Source: an uncultured Bacilli bacterium
Lineage (GTDB): Bacteria > Bacillota_I > Bacilli_A > RF39 > UBA660
Assembly: GCA_947598425.1 (NCBI GenBank)
Contig: CANQFH010000044.1
Span: 1-8,764, forward strand
Length of the DNA stretch: 8,764 nucleotides
Direction: 5' to 3'
Below the pieces are notes generated by a model that was not told where the DNA came from, ran no database searches, and worked only from the letters and a program-made list of their open reading frames with translations. Shown here in pieces: positions 1 to 6,460 of this stretch. A program made the translations under genes and the position numbers. Within the stretch, counting starts at the first letter, position 1. Every line of letters begins with the position of its first letter.

Positions 1-1842
1 AAAGATGCTCCAACTATAAGTGAATTCTATATTGGTAATAATTCAGGCCCAGAGTATATAAATACTAGAGAAGTACCATTCTATTTAAAATGGGATGATG
101 AAGACGTTGAAGAATATTGTATAACAGAAGATGATAATTATAATAATTGTACATGGCATAAAACTAATGAAAGTGAAATAATGGTAATAAATAATATCAA
201 AGAAATAAGAGGAACAGTAACAATACCAAGTACTAATCAAAGATATGTATATCATGTATATATCAAAGATGATTTTAATAATGTTAGTAGTTATGGAACA
301 GATGAGATAACTTTAGATACAACAATAAATGATATAAGTAAGGTTCATATTGGAGGAAGTAGTAATCCAACATATGTAACAAGTAGTAATCAACCAGTAT
401 ATATAGAATGGTCAGATAATGATATAGTAAAATATTGTGTATCTACAAGTAATAATTGTACCCCAAATAAAACAATAAGTGGAGGAGCAACAAGTGTAAC
501 TAGTGAAAATATTAATATAGGAAGTAATGATGGTACAAAAACAGTATATGTAGTTATTGAAGATCAAGCAGGAAATACTAAAACTAAAAGTGATAGTGTA
601 ATACTAGATACTACAAATCCAACATTAACATTAAATACTCCAACAATAAATGAAACAAGTATCGTAGTGCCATTTACAGCAAGTGATACCAATGGCATAG
701 CAAATATAACTTGTAGTGGAGCAACGTGTAGTTGTAATTTAAATGCAAATAAAACAGGAACAAATTGTACATTTGGTAGTTTAACTGCTGGAACAAGATA
801 TAATAATACTTTAAATATAACAGCGACAGATAATGCTGGTAAAACAACAACCAAAAGTGGTGATTGGACAACAAAAGATAATAAAGCATCAGCATATATC
901 GAAAAATTGCCAACATCAACAACAAAAGGATTAAATAGAACAATTCAAGGCGGTATGTGGCGGTATCAAGGAACACAGGGAAATGTTGATAATTATATCT
1001 GTTTTGGAACCGATAGTAAAGAAATATGTACATCCAATTCCGACATTTATATGTATCGAATTATTGGTATAGTTCAAGATAGCACCGATACAACAGTATC
1101 TAAAGGAATGATTAAAGTAATCAAACAAACTCCACTAAAAGAAGGAATCGTAGCCATATTTGCATGGGATATATCTCCAAATAGTGTAATATGGTCAGAT
1201 AGTTATTTAAAGAAAAGATTAAATGGTGAAAGTAATAGAACTGTTCCTGGAAGTCAGGGAGATACTGACATCTTTTTAGGAACTTCCAGTCTATATAATA
1301 AATTATATCCATATGTCATAAATACTACTTGGATCAATAAAATAGTGAATAAAAAATGGTATTATGGAGATATACATGATAACTTTAAGCCAACAACTGC
1401 TCAAGAAATGTTTAATCAAGAATATGGAATAACTGTAGCGAAAGATTACACTGGAACAGCAAAAAAATGGTCTCAAACATCTGATGAATTTAAAATAGGA
1501 CTTATGTCACTAAGTGATTATTATTGGTCAGTATCAGCAATTGGAGTTGATTGTTCTCAAGTTAGCAATCGTCAAACTTGTATGAGTTCATGGATACATT
1601 TAATTAATAATGGAGGGCCTAATAATAAAGACGAAGGATCTGAATGGACTATGTCTCGTATGGGAATGGTTGGAAATATGAATTTTTATTATGATTCATG
1701 GATGATATATTATGTTGGAGATATATCTTTCAATACATTAAATAAGACTTATGCAGTACGGCCTGTCTTCTATTTAACTGCTGATACTGTGATTAAATCT
1801 GGAACAGGAAGTGAATCTGATCCCTTTATAATTCAAGCTTGA
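1..1842 (+). CDS. Surface/secreted repeat protein, 5'-truncated by window edge (Ig/Fn3-like repeats + DUF6273-like C-terminus)
   Basis: The frame is open from base 1, so the ATG at 181 is internal and the true start lies upstream; 613 residues are visible. Numbering from base 1, a first repeat (about residues 2-105) and a second (about 106-202) share a W-x-D-x-D-[IV] strand followed by Y-C-[IV] and a second Cys 6-10 residues later (YCVSTSNNC in the second). Both units begin near D-[AT]-[PT]. A third unit (about 203-291) is Fn3-like (LTAGTRY, then ATDNAGKTTT). The C-terminal ~315 residues carry MYRIIGI, then WSDSYLKKRLNGE, then AVRPVFYL and a final SGTGSESDPFIIQA. This pattern resembles the DUF6273-type domain of many uncultured Firmicutes surface proteins (from memory, not searched). 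The many Cys residues and the absence of membrane segments fit an exported, disulfide-bearing protein. Ligand and function are unknown. The gene ends in TGA followed directly by in-frame TAG. Confidence 0.8.
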   Translation, partial: KDAPTISEFYIGNNSGPEYINTREVPFYLKWDDEDVEEYCITEDDNYNNCTWHKTNESEIMVINNIKEIRGTVTIPSTNQRYVYHVYIKDDFNNVSSYGTDEITLDTTINDISKVHIGGSSNPTYVTSSNQPVYIEWSDNDIVKYCVSTSNNCTPNKTISGGATSVTSENINIGSNDGTKTVYVVIEDQAGNTKTKSDSVILDTTNPTLTLNTPTINETSIVVPFTASDTNGIANITCSGATCSCNLNANKTGTNCTFGSLTAGTRYNNTLNITATDNAGKTTTKSGDWTTKDNKASAYIEKLPTSTTKGLNRTIQGGMWRYQGTQGNVDNYICFGTDSKEICTSNSDIYMYRIIGIVQDSTDTTVSKGMIKVIKQTPLKEGIVAIFAWDISPNSVIWSDSYLKKRLNGESNRTVPGSQGDTDIFLGTSSLYNKLYPYVINTTWINKIVNKKWYYGDIHDNFKPTTAQEMFNQEYGITVAKDYTGTAKKWSQTSDEFKIGLMSLSDYYWSVSAIGVDCSQVSNRQTCMSSWIHLINNGGPNNKDEGSEWTMSRMGMVGNMNFYYDSWMIYYVGDISFNTLNKTYAVRPVFYLTADTVIKSGTGSESDPFIIQA

Positions 1843-1866
1843 TAGAGAACATTCTCTATCTTTTTT
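1841..1866 (+). terminator. Intrinsic terminator of the surface protein gene
   Basis: A perfect 8-bp stem (GATAGAGA 1841-1848 with TCTCTATC 1853-1860), an ACAT loop and a run of six T (1861-1866). The left arm overlaps the stop codon (1840-1842). Confidence 0.88.
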
Positions 1867-1905
1867 AAATTCAAAATATAAATACTTTTTATTTTATAAA
1901 AAATT

Positions 1906-1914
1906 TGCTATAAT
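1906..1914 (+). promoter_or_regulatory. Extended -10 promoter of cdaA-cdaR
   Basis: TGC-TATAAT gives a perfect extended -10 element (TG at 1906-1907, TATAAT 1909-1914). No good TTGACA-like -35 lies 17 nt upstream, only T-rich sequence (about 1886-1891), as is common for extended -10 promoters. The start point would be near 1921, giving a leader of about 26 nt. Confidence 0.65.
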
Positions 1915-1946
1915 AAAAAAGCAATGATAAGATTAGGAGTGAATTT

Positions 1947-2759
1947 ATGGATTTATCATCTATATGGAGTGTTATTACTAAGATTATAGACATTGGTATA
2001 ATTTGGTTAGCGTTCTATTATATATTAAAAAATGTTAAAAATAATATAAAAATGGTTTTAATTGTTAAAGGCGTTGTAATTATATTATTAATAAAAATAT
2101 TAAGTGATTTATTAAATTTATATACAGTTGGAGTATTATTAGAATACATTGTATCATGGGGACCTTTAGCTATAATTGTTATCTTTCAACCAGAGATACG
2201 AAGTGTCTTAGAATCAATTGGTAGAACTCAATTACTAGGAAGACATAAAATATTAACATTTGATGAGAGAGAAAAGCTTGTCTTTGAAATCATGAAGTCA
2301 ATTGAATATTTTAAAAAGAATCGTATTGGAGCTTTAATAGTTATTGAAAGAGAAATATCTTTACAAGAATATATGAAAAATTCAACTAAAGTCTATGCTG
2401 ACTTAACTGATGATTTATTAGAGACAATTTTCTTCCCAAATTCTCCAATGCATGATGGTGGGGTAATTATTCAAGGAGATCGAATTACTTGTGCTGGGGC
2501 TGTCTTTAAAACTAGTATGAGCCCTAATGTATCTAAAAGATTAGGTACAAGACACCGTGCTGCTTTAGGTATAGCTGAAGAAAGTGACGCTATTGCTTTA
2601 GTAGTCTCTGAAGAAAATGGTCGGATCTCTATTGCATGTAATAATGAATTAAATTATAACTTAACATTAGATGAATTTAGAATGAAGTTAATAGATGAAT
2701 TAAGTCCAAAAGCTGAAGTATTCTTTGAAGCTGAAGAAGGTGGTGAAGATAATGAGTAA
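1947..2759 (+). CDS. cdaA: Diadenylate cyclase CdaA (membrane c-di-AMP synthase, DisA_N domain)
   Basis: CdaA condenses two ATP into c-di-AMP, which controls potassium and osmolyte transport and cell-wall homeostasis. The 270 aa match the usual length. Three N-terminal hydrophobic segments (about 13-27, 37-54, 67-81) lead into PEIRSVLESIGR, then the DisA_N core: GALIVIE (129-135), MHDGG (168-172), GTRHRAALG (200-208) and SEENG (221-225). The catalytic RHR triplet is intact. The usual DGA reads DGG here (D170-G171-G172), keeping the metal/nucleotide-binding Asp. The ATG start is set by AGGAG at 1935-1939 with a 7-nt spacer. The end overlaps cdaR by 8 nt, implying translational coupling. The common third partner glmM is not downstream. 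Confidence 0.96.
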   Translation: MDLSSIWSVITKIIDIGIIWLAFYYILKNVKNNIKMVLIVKGVVIILLIKILSDLLNLYTVGVLLEYIVSWGPLAIIVIFQPEIRSVLESIGRTQLLGRHKILTFDEREKLVFEIMKSIEYFKKNRIGALIVIEREISLQEYMKNSTKVYADLTDDLLETIFFPNSPMHDGGVIIQGDRITCAGAVFKTSMSPNVSKRLGTRHRAALGIAEESDAIALVVSEENGRISIACNNELNYNLTLDEFRMKLIDELSPKAEVFFEAEEGGEDNE

Positions 2760-4131
2760 GTTTTTTAAGAAGTTAGGACGAATTATCTTTGCTATTGTTG
2801 ATTCATTTTTACAATTTATTGATAAAACAATAATTATGCCAATAAGTAGATTAGTATACAATATATCTAAATCTAGTAGTGGTAATAATACTAATTTTAA
2901 TAAATTGTTAAATCGTCCACAATTTTTAATAATAATGTCTTTAGTATTTGCTATTATTTGTTTTTGGTTAATTGATAATAAAGTAGTTAGTCTTGTCGAT
3001 AATGAAGCTGAAATTATCAAAAATGTGCCAGTAAATTTAGTATATAATGAAGAGGCTTTTGTAGTTGAAAACGTTCCTGAATTAGTAGATATCACCATAT
3101 CAGGGCGAAAAAGTGATATCTATTTAGCTAAACAACTAGGAGAATTTGAAGTTGAATTAAATTTATCTAAGTATACAGAAGCTGGTACTTATAAAGTTTA
3201 TTTCACTTGTTCAGAATCAATTAATTCCGTCGATTATAATTTAAATCCTAACTATGTTAATGTAACAATTAAAGATAGAGTAAGTGAAGAACAAACTGTT
3301 ACTTATGATTTAGTAGGAACTGATGAATTAGATAAAAAATTAAGTGTTTCTAGTGTATCTTTAGATAGTAGTGAAGTCGTTGTTAAGGGTAGTCAAGATC
3401 GTTTAGATGAAATATCATCAATTAAAGCTTTAGTTTCTGTAGCAGGAGATACTTATAAAGAGAAAGGTACATATGAACTTACAAGTATACCTTTAGTAGC
3501 TTATGACAAAAATGGTCAAATAATTAAAGATGTTGTCATTGTACCGAAGACTTTAACAGGAACTTTAGTTTTGGATAGTTATAAAACTACCGTACCATTA
3601 GCGGTTTATACAACTGGTAAGCTTATAAATGGTAAATCCATTGCGTCCATTACAATCAATAATAACAGTAGTTATTCAGTAGATATTTATGGTGATGAAG
3701 AAGATATTAAAGATATTACCAATGTCCCTGTAACAGTTAATATTGATGGCTTAGGTAGTGAATCCGTAATTCATAAAACGGTTGTAATTACTAAGCCAAA
3801 TGGTGTTCGTGATATTAGTTTAAAAAATGCCACAATTACCGTAACATTTGGTGATGAAGAACAAAAAACTATTGAAATAAATGATATAGGTAATAGAAAT
3901 AAAGCTGAAGGTTACAGTGCTGTTTTAGTTGGTAGTAGTAATGTTCAAGTTCAAGTAAAAGGTGTTCGTTCAAATATTAATAATATTACTGCAAGTGATA
4001 TCAAAGCTTATGTTGATTTATCTGGCCTTGGTGAAGGAACTCATGAAGTAGAAGTTAAAGTTGATAATAACAATCCATTAGTAAATTATGTTGTAACTAG
4101 CACCATAACTGTTAGAATAACTAAAGATTAA
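2752..4131 (+). CDS. cdaR: CdaR/YbbR-domain regulator of CdaA
   Basis: CdaR is the membrane-anchored, extracytoplasmic YbbR-repeat partner that binds and modulates CdaA. I choose ATG 2752 (459 aa) over the in-frame ATG 2725, because AAGGTGGTG (2737-2745) lies 6 nt upstream and the gene then overlaps the cdaA stop by 8 nt (ATGAGTAA). Residues 1-56 are polar/amphipathic and presumably cytoplasmic. Residues 57-74 form one membrane segment, and four YbbR-type beta repeats follow (about 88-175, 180-270, 274-366, 371-457), with recurring blocks such as VDITISGRKSDI, VVVKGSQDRLDEI, VDIYGDEEDIKDI and VQVKGVRSNINNI. Four repeats are typical of the family; the long segment before the membrane helix is not, since B. 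subtilis CdaR has its helix near residue 10. The gene ends at the bidirectional terminator. Confidence 0.93.
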   Translation: MSKFFKKLGRIIFAIVDSFLQFIDKTIIMPISRLVYNISKSSSGNNTNFNKLLNRPQFLIIMSLVFAIICFWLIDNKVVSLVDNEAEIIKNVPVNLVYNEEAFVVENVPELVDITISGRKSDIYLAKQLGEFEVELNLSKYTEAGTYKVYFTCSESINSVDYNLNPNYVNVTIKDRVSEEQTVTYDLVGTDELDKKLSVSSVSLDSSEVVVKGSQDRLDEISSIKALVSVAGDTYKEKGTYELTSIPLVAYDKNGQIIKDVVIVPKTLTGTLVLDSYKTTVPLAVYTTGKLINGKSIASITINNNSSYSVDIYGDEEDIKDITNVPVTVNIDGLGSESVIHKTVVITKPNGVRDISLKNATITVTFGDEEQKTIEINDIGNRNKAEGYSAVLVGSSNVQVQVKGVRSNINNITASDIKAYVDLSGLGEGTHEVEVKVDNNNPLVNYVVTSTITVRITKD

Positions 4132-4133
4132 AT

Positions 4134-4166
4134 AAAAAAATAGTTCAGCGCTGAACTATTTTTCTT
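4134..4166. terminator. Bidirectional intrinsic terminator between convergent genes
   Basis: The palindrome centred between 4149 and 4150 pairs 4136-4147 with 4152-4163 around GCGC. It is flanked by A residues on the left and T residues on the right, so it can terminate cdaR on the plus strand and the DUF378 gene on the minus strand. The stop codon of the minus-strand gene (4156-4158) lies inside the stem. Confidence 0.9.
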
Positions 4167-4362
4167 TGCTTTCAAAGTGATTAAATAAAATACCAATATT
4201 TATTAAACCACATATTCCAACAATTGCATATACAATTTTTGGTAACATAGATTCTACTCCAAATAGAGATTCAACTAAATTGAAATCAAAGAAACCAATT
4301 AGTCCCCAATTTATGGCACCAATAACTGTAAAAATTAATGTTGTCTTTTGAAATGTTTCCAT
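4156..4362 (-). CDS. DUF378 family small membrane protein
   Basis: A 68-aa protein with two hydrophobic segments (about 8-27 and 42-60) separated by a short loop. The first helix carries the INWGLIGFFDFNLVESLFG signature and the second holds KIVYAIVGICGLINI. Together these match the DUF378 (YuzA-like) family of two-helix membrane proteins, whose biochemical function is unknown. The start ATG (4362-4360) has AAAGGTGA upstream on the minus strand (about 4370-4377) at normal spacing. The gene is convergent with cdaR, sharing its terminator, and divergent from the lipoprotein gene, with a 101-bp region between their starts. Nothing ties it functionally to either neighbour. Confidence 0.87.
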   Translation of the reverse strand: METFQKTTLIFTVIGAINWGLIGFFDFNLVESLFGVESMLPKIVYAIVGICGLINIGILFNHFESKEK

Positions 4363-4386
4363 AATTCACTCACCTTTATTACTAGT

Positions 4387-4416
4387 ATGATAGAAAATTA
4401 ATTAAATATACATGAA
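4387..4416 (-). promoter_or_regulatory. Possible promoter of the DUF378 gene
   Basis: Read on the minus strand, TTCATG (4416-4411) lies 18 nt before TATCAT (4392-4387), about 25 nt upstream of the start codon. The match is modest and the region is AT-rich, so this is tentative. Confidence 0.35.
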
Positions 4417-4430
4417 TATTTAATTATTAT
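4402..4430 (+). promoter_or_regulatory. Possible promoter of the lipoprotein gene
   Basis: TATTAT at 4425-4430 is a fair -10 element with a weak TTAAAT at 4402-4407, 17 nt upstream. The start point would be near 4437, about 27 nt before the TTG start. Tentative, because the region is AT-rich. Confidence 0.4.
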
Positions 4431-4463
4431 AGAAATAATATTTAATTAGAAAAGGGTGGTTTT

Positions 4464-5591
4464 TTGAAAAAATTGGCAGTATTATTTTGTATGGCTTTAG
4501 TTTTAGTAGGGTGTGCTAAAGAATCTAAAGATGATATTATAAAAGATTTTACAAATAATATTAAAAATGTTAAATCTTATAAAGTTACGGGTAATATGGA
4601 AATTAGTAATGATGAAGAAACATTTACTTATAGTTTAGAAAGTTATTATTTAAAAGATAATTATTATAAAGTGATATTAGTTAATCAAACTAATAATCAT
4701 GAACAAATAATATTAAAGAATAATGAAGATATTTATGTTATAACACCAGCAATTAATAAGAGCTTTAAATTCCAAAGTGAATGGCCAGGTAACTCTAGTC
4801 AAGCATATTTACTAGGAAGTTTAGTTACTGATATTGAAAAAGATAAAAATATTGAAGTAAATGAATCTGATGATGGTTATGTTATTAAAGCAAGTGTTAA
4901 TTATCCTAATAATGCGGAATTAAAATATGAAAAAATATATTTAAATGATGACAAAGAGTTAGAAAAAGTTGAGGTATATAATGACAATGATATAGTTAAG
5001 ATCAAAGTATTATTTAATACAATTAATATGAAAGCAGGATTAAAAGAAAGTGATTTTAGATTAGAAGATTATGTTAAAGAAGAAGAAAATAACAATGATG
5101 TAAATAATAAAGAAGAGAACAATAAAGAAAATAATAGTAATAATAGCAATAATAGCAATAATAATGAAAATCAAGAAGAATGTACTACTGGAGATTGTAA
5201 AGATGCAAATAATCAAAAACCAGATACTGAAAATACTAGTAGAATAGAAGATATAATATACCCTTTATATATCCCAAGTAATACGTATTTAACAAGTTCT
5301 GAGACAGTAGAAACTGATGTTGGTAATCGGGTTATTCTCACATTTAGTGGCGATAAAAACTTTGTATTAATTGAAGAAGCTACAATTAAAGCCGATAATA
5401 TGGAAATAGTGCCGGTATATGGAGAACCTCTATTGTTAACTGAATCCATTGGAGCTCTAAGTGCTAATAGCTTAAGCTGGGATGCCAATGATATTTCTTA
5501 CTATCTAGCATCAACTGAATTATCAGTATCCGAAATGCAACTCATAGCAAATTCTTTAGGTAATACTACTTTAGTAGCTAATACTAAATAA
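4464..5591 (+). CDS. Two-domain lipoprotein: LolA/GerS-like N-domain, Asn/Glu-rich linker, DUF4367-like C-domain
   Basis: The start is TTG at 4464: AAAGGGTGG (4451-4459) precedes it, an in-frame TAA (4443-4445) blocks upstream starts, and the product begins with a clean signal (MKK, hydrophobic core, lipobox LVGC with the lipidated Cys at 17). Residues about 22-204 look like the LolA/GerS/RseB-type half-barrel: KNVKSYKVTGNM, then LESYYLKDNYYKVIL, then EDIYVITPAINKSF and LNDDKELEKVEVYN. Residues 205-260 form a low-complexity Asn/Glu/Ser linker containing CTTGDC (240-245). Residues 262-370 resemble DUF4367 or the small RseB domain (EIVPVYGEPLLL, SLSWDANDISYYLAS, then LSVSEMQLIANSL). The protein should sit on the outer face of the cytoplasmic membrane. 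In Firmicutes such proteins include YdcC and GerS, with envelope or sporulation roles; the role here is unknown. A terminator follows. Confidence 0.85.
   Translation: MKKLAVLFCMALVLVGCAKESKDDIIKDFTNNIKNVKSYKVTGNMEISNDEETFTYSLESYYLKDNYYKVILVNQTNNHEQIILKNNEDIYVITPAINKSFKFQSEWPGNSSQAYLLGSLVTDIEKDKNIEVNESDDGYVIKASVNYPNNAELKYEKIYLNDDKELEKVEVYNDNDIVKIKVLFNTINMKAGLKESDFRLEDYVKEEENNNDVNNKEENNKENNSNNSNNSNNNENQEECTTGDCKDANNQKPDTENTSRIEDIIYPLYIPSNTYLTSSETVETDVGNRVILTFSGDKNFVLIEEATIKADNMEIVPVYGEPLLLTESIGALSANSLSWDANDISYYLASTELSVSEMQLIANSLGNTTLVANTK
5076..5243 (+). repeat. Low-complexity Asn/Glu/Ser-coding linker
   Basis: This segment codes for residues 205-260 of the lipoprotein. It includes a degenerate trinucleotide/9-bp tandem run of AAT-AGC-AAT type (about 5131-5166) encoding SNN repeats. 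It is probably a flexible interdomain spacer whose length could vary between strains by slippage. Confidence 0.75.
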
Positions 5592-5600
5592 AAAATGCTG

Positions 5601-5629
5601 AAATCATATAGAAAACTATATGATTTTTT
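5601..5629 (+). terminator. Intrinsic terminator of the lipoprotein gene
   Basis: A perfect 10-bp stem (AAATCATATA 5601-5610 with TATATGATTT 5617-5626), a 6-nt loop and T residues through 5629. It lies 10 nt after the stop codon. Confidence 0.85.
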
Positions 5630-5639
5630 AGTGATATTA

Positions 5640-5668
5640 TTGCTTTTAGCACAATATTTAGATATAAT
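5640..5668 (+). promoter_or_regulatory. Promoter of the thioredoxin-like membrane protein gene
   Basis: TTGCTT (5640-5645), a 17-nt spacer and a perfect TATAAT (5663-5668). The start point would be near 5675, giving a leader of only about 14 nt. The usable Shine-Dalgarno is therefore AGAGGG (5678-5683), not the better-looking AGGTGG at 5670-5675. Confidence 0.65.
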
Positions 5669-5688
5669 TAGGTGGAAAGAGGGTTTGT

Positions 5689-6246
5689 ATGAAAAAGAAG
5701 AATATAAACAATCCATTAATGAGTGATGGGAAAAAAATAAAAAATATAAATGTATTGAGTGATGAAGATGGTAATGAAATCAGAAACTTTATCATATTAG
5801 TAGTAGTGATTGGCCTTGTAGTGGGGATACTTTACTTTGTTACCGCCAAATTCAATAATAATGATGGTAAGTACATTCCAGCAGTACAAAAGGGTGAAAT
5901 TAATTATAATTTGGTAACTGTAGGAACTTTATTAAATCGTCCTTATAATGATTATTATGTTTTAGTTTATGATGCTGATAAACCTGAAGCAGTTAAATAT
6001 TCTACATTGATGGCAATGTATAAAGAAAAAGAAGATGAAAAAGATTATAAAAAGATTTATTTTTGTAATCTAGATAATAATTTAAATAAAGCATATTATA
6101 ATGTAGATGGAGATAATAAGAGTAATCCTAAAGCAAAAAGTGTTGAAGAATTTGATTTTGGTGATATAACTTTATTAGAAATTAAAAATGGTAAAATAGT
6201 AAGTTATATAGAGGATTATACTAAGATTCAAGAATTATTAAAATAA
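5689..6246 (+). CDS. Membrane-anchored thioredoxin-fold-like protein lacking CXXC
   Basis: I do not recognise a named family. The 185 aa have a charged N-terminus (1-31), one membrane helix (about 33-53) and a C-terminal domain presumably outside the membrane. The domain reads like a thioredoxin fold: strand YYVLVYDADKPEAVKY (89-104) followed by a helix, strand KKIYFCNLDNN (121-131), then ITLLEIKNGKIVSYIED (160-176) and a final helix. The last block matches the strand-turn-strand TLLxxxNGKxV signature of thioredoxins. The redox centre is missing: YDAD replaces the CXXC region, the cis-Pro position before TLL is Ile, and Cys126 is the only cysteine. It may be a binding or scaffold protein rather than a reductase. 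The ATG has AGAGGG 5 nt upstream. The gene is monocistronic, with its own promoter and terminator. Confidence 0.8.
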   Translation: MKKKNINNPLMSDGKKIKNINVLSDEDGNEIRNFIILVVVIGLVVGILYFVTAKFNNNDGKYIPAVQKGEINYNLVTVGTLLNRPYNDYYVLVYDADKPEAVKYSTLMAMYKEKEDEKDYKKIYFCNLDNNLNKAYYNVDGDNKSNPKAKSVEEFDFGDITLLEIKNGKIVSYIEDYTKIQELLK

Positions 6247-6272
6247 TAGGTAATAATACCTGTTATTTTTTT
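6242..6272 (+). terminator. Intrinsic terminator of the thioredoxin-like gene
   Basis: An 11-bp stem with one G-U pair (6242-6252 with 6257-6267), a 4-nt loop and a run of seven T (6266-6272). The stop codon (6244-6246) lies within the left arm. Confidence 0.85.
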
Positions 6273-6285
6273 GTATAAAAACATC

Positions 6286-6314
6286 TTGATTTGCAAACAA
6301 TAGTATGTTATAAT
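6286..6314 (+). promoter_or_regulatory. Promoter upstream of the S41 protease leader
   Basis: TTGATT (6286-6291), a 17-nt spacer and a perfect TATAAT (6309-6314), with an extended -10 TG at 6306-6307. The start point would be near 6321, leaving about 180 nt of leader before the protease start. An 8-bp palindrome TTTGCAAA (6290-6297) overlaps the end of the -35; I see no second copy that would mark it as an operator. Confidence 0.75.
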
Positions 6315-6320
6315 ACCGTA

Positions 6321-6460
6321 CATAAAGTAAAAAAAGTTAAGCGTATAAAAATGTCAAATTAAAAGAAAAATAAAAAAGGAATACGAATAAGATTTATTGG
6401 AACTTAGCGTCTTTAGTAAGATTTTTCATAGTATTTATTTGCTTACTTACGTTTTACTTT
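6321..6460 (+). ncRNA. Structured 5' leader or small RNA upstream of the S41 protease gene (unidentified)
   Basis: From just after the predicted start point, 6324-6332 (AAAGTAAAA) pairs with 6452-6460 (TTTTACTTT). After a 1x3 internal loop, 6334-6337 pairs with 6445-6448, and after a one-base bulge 6339-6342 (AAGC) pairs with 6441-6444 (GCTT). That makes 17 bp enclosing about 98 nt. The inside is A-rich (6345-6380), with a small AATAA/TTATT hairpin at 6386-6398. The match to the predicted transcript start suggests a real RNA domain: either a cis-acting leader or a small RNA of the closed-helix type, such as 6S-like. No known riboswitch or T-box motif is visible, and no good terminator follows 6460, which favours a leader. 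AT-rich sequence pairs easily, so confidence is low. Confidence 0.35.

Noticed and set aside
1840..1845. TGA followed by in-frame TAG, raising the idea of TGA read as Trp (Mycoplasma code).
   Set aside because: All Trp codons seen in the genes are TGG and no gene has an internal TGA. The tandem stop alone cannot show recoding.
2700..3098. Minus-strand open frame opposite cdaA/cdaR.
   Set aside because: It is antisense to well-supported genes, has no ribosome binding site and encodes a low-complexity product. The other minus-strand frames inside genes were dropped for the same reason.
5131..5166. Tandem AAT/AGC codons as a CRISPR-like or mobile repeat.
   Set aside because: It is an in-frame low-complexity linker without spacers or terminal repeats.
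6290..6297. TTTGCAAA palindrome in the S41 promoter as an operator.
   Set aside because: Too short, with no second copy in the window and no known regulator match.
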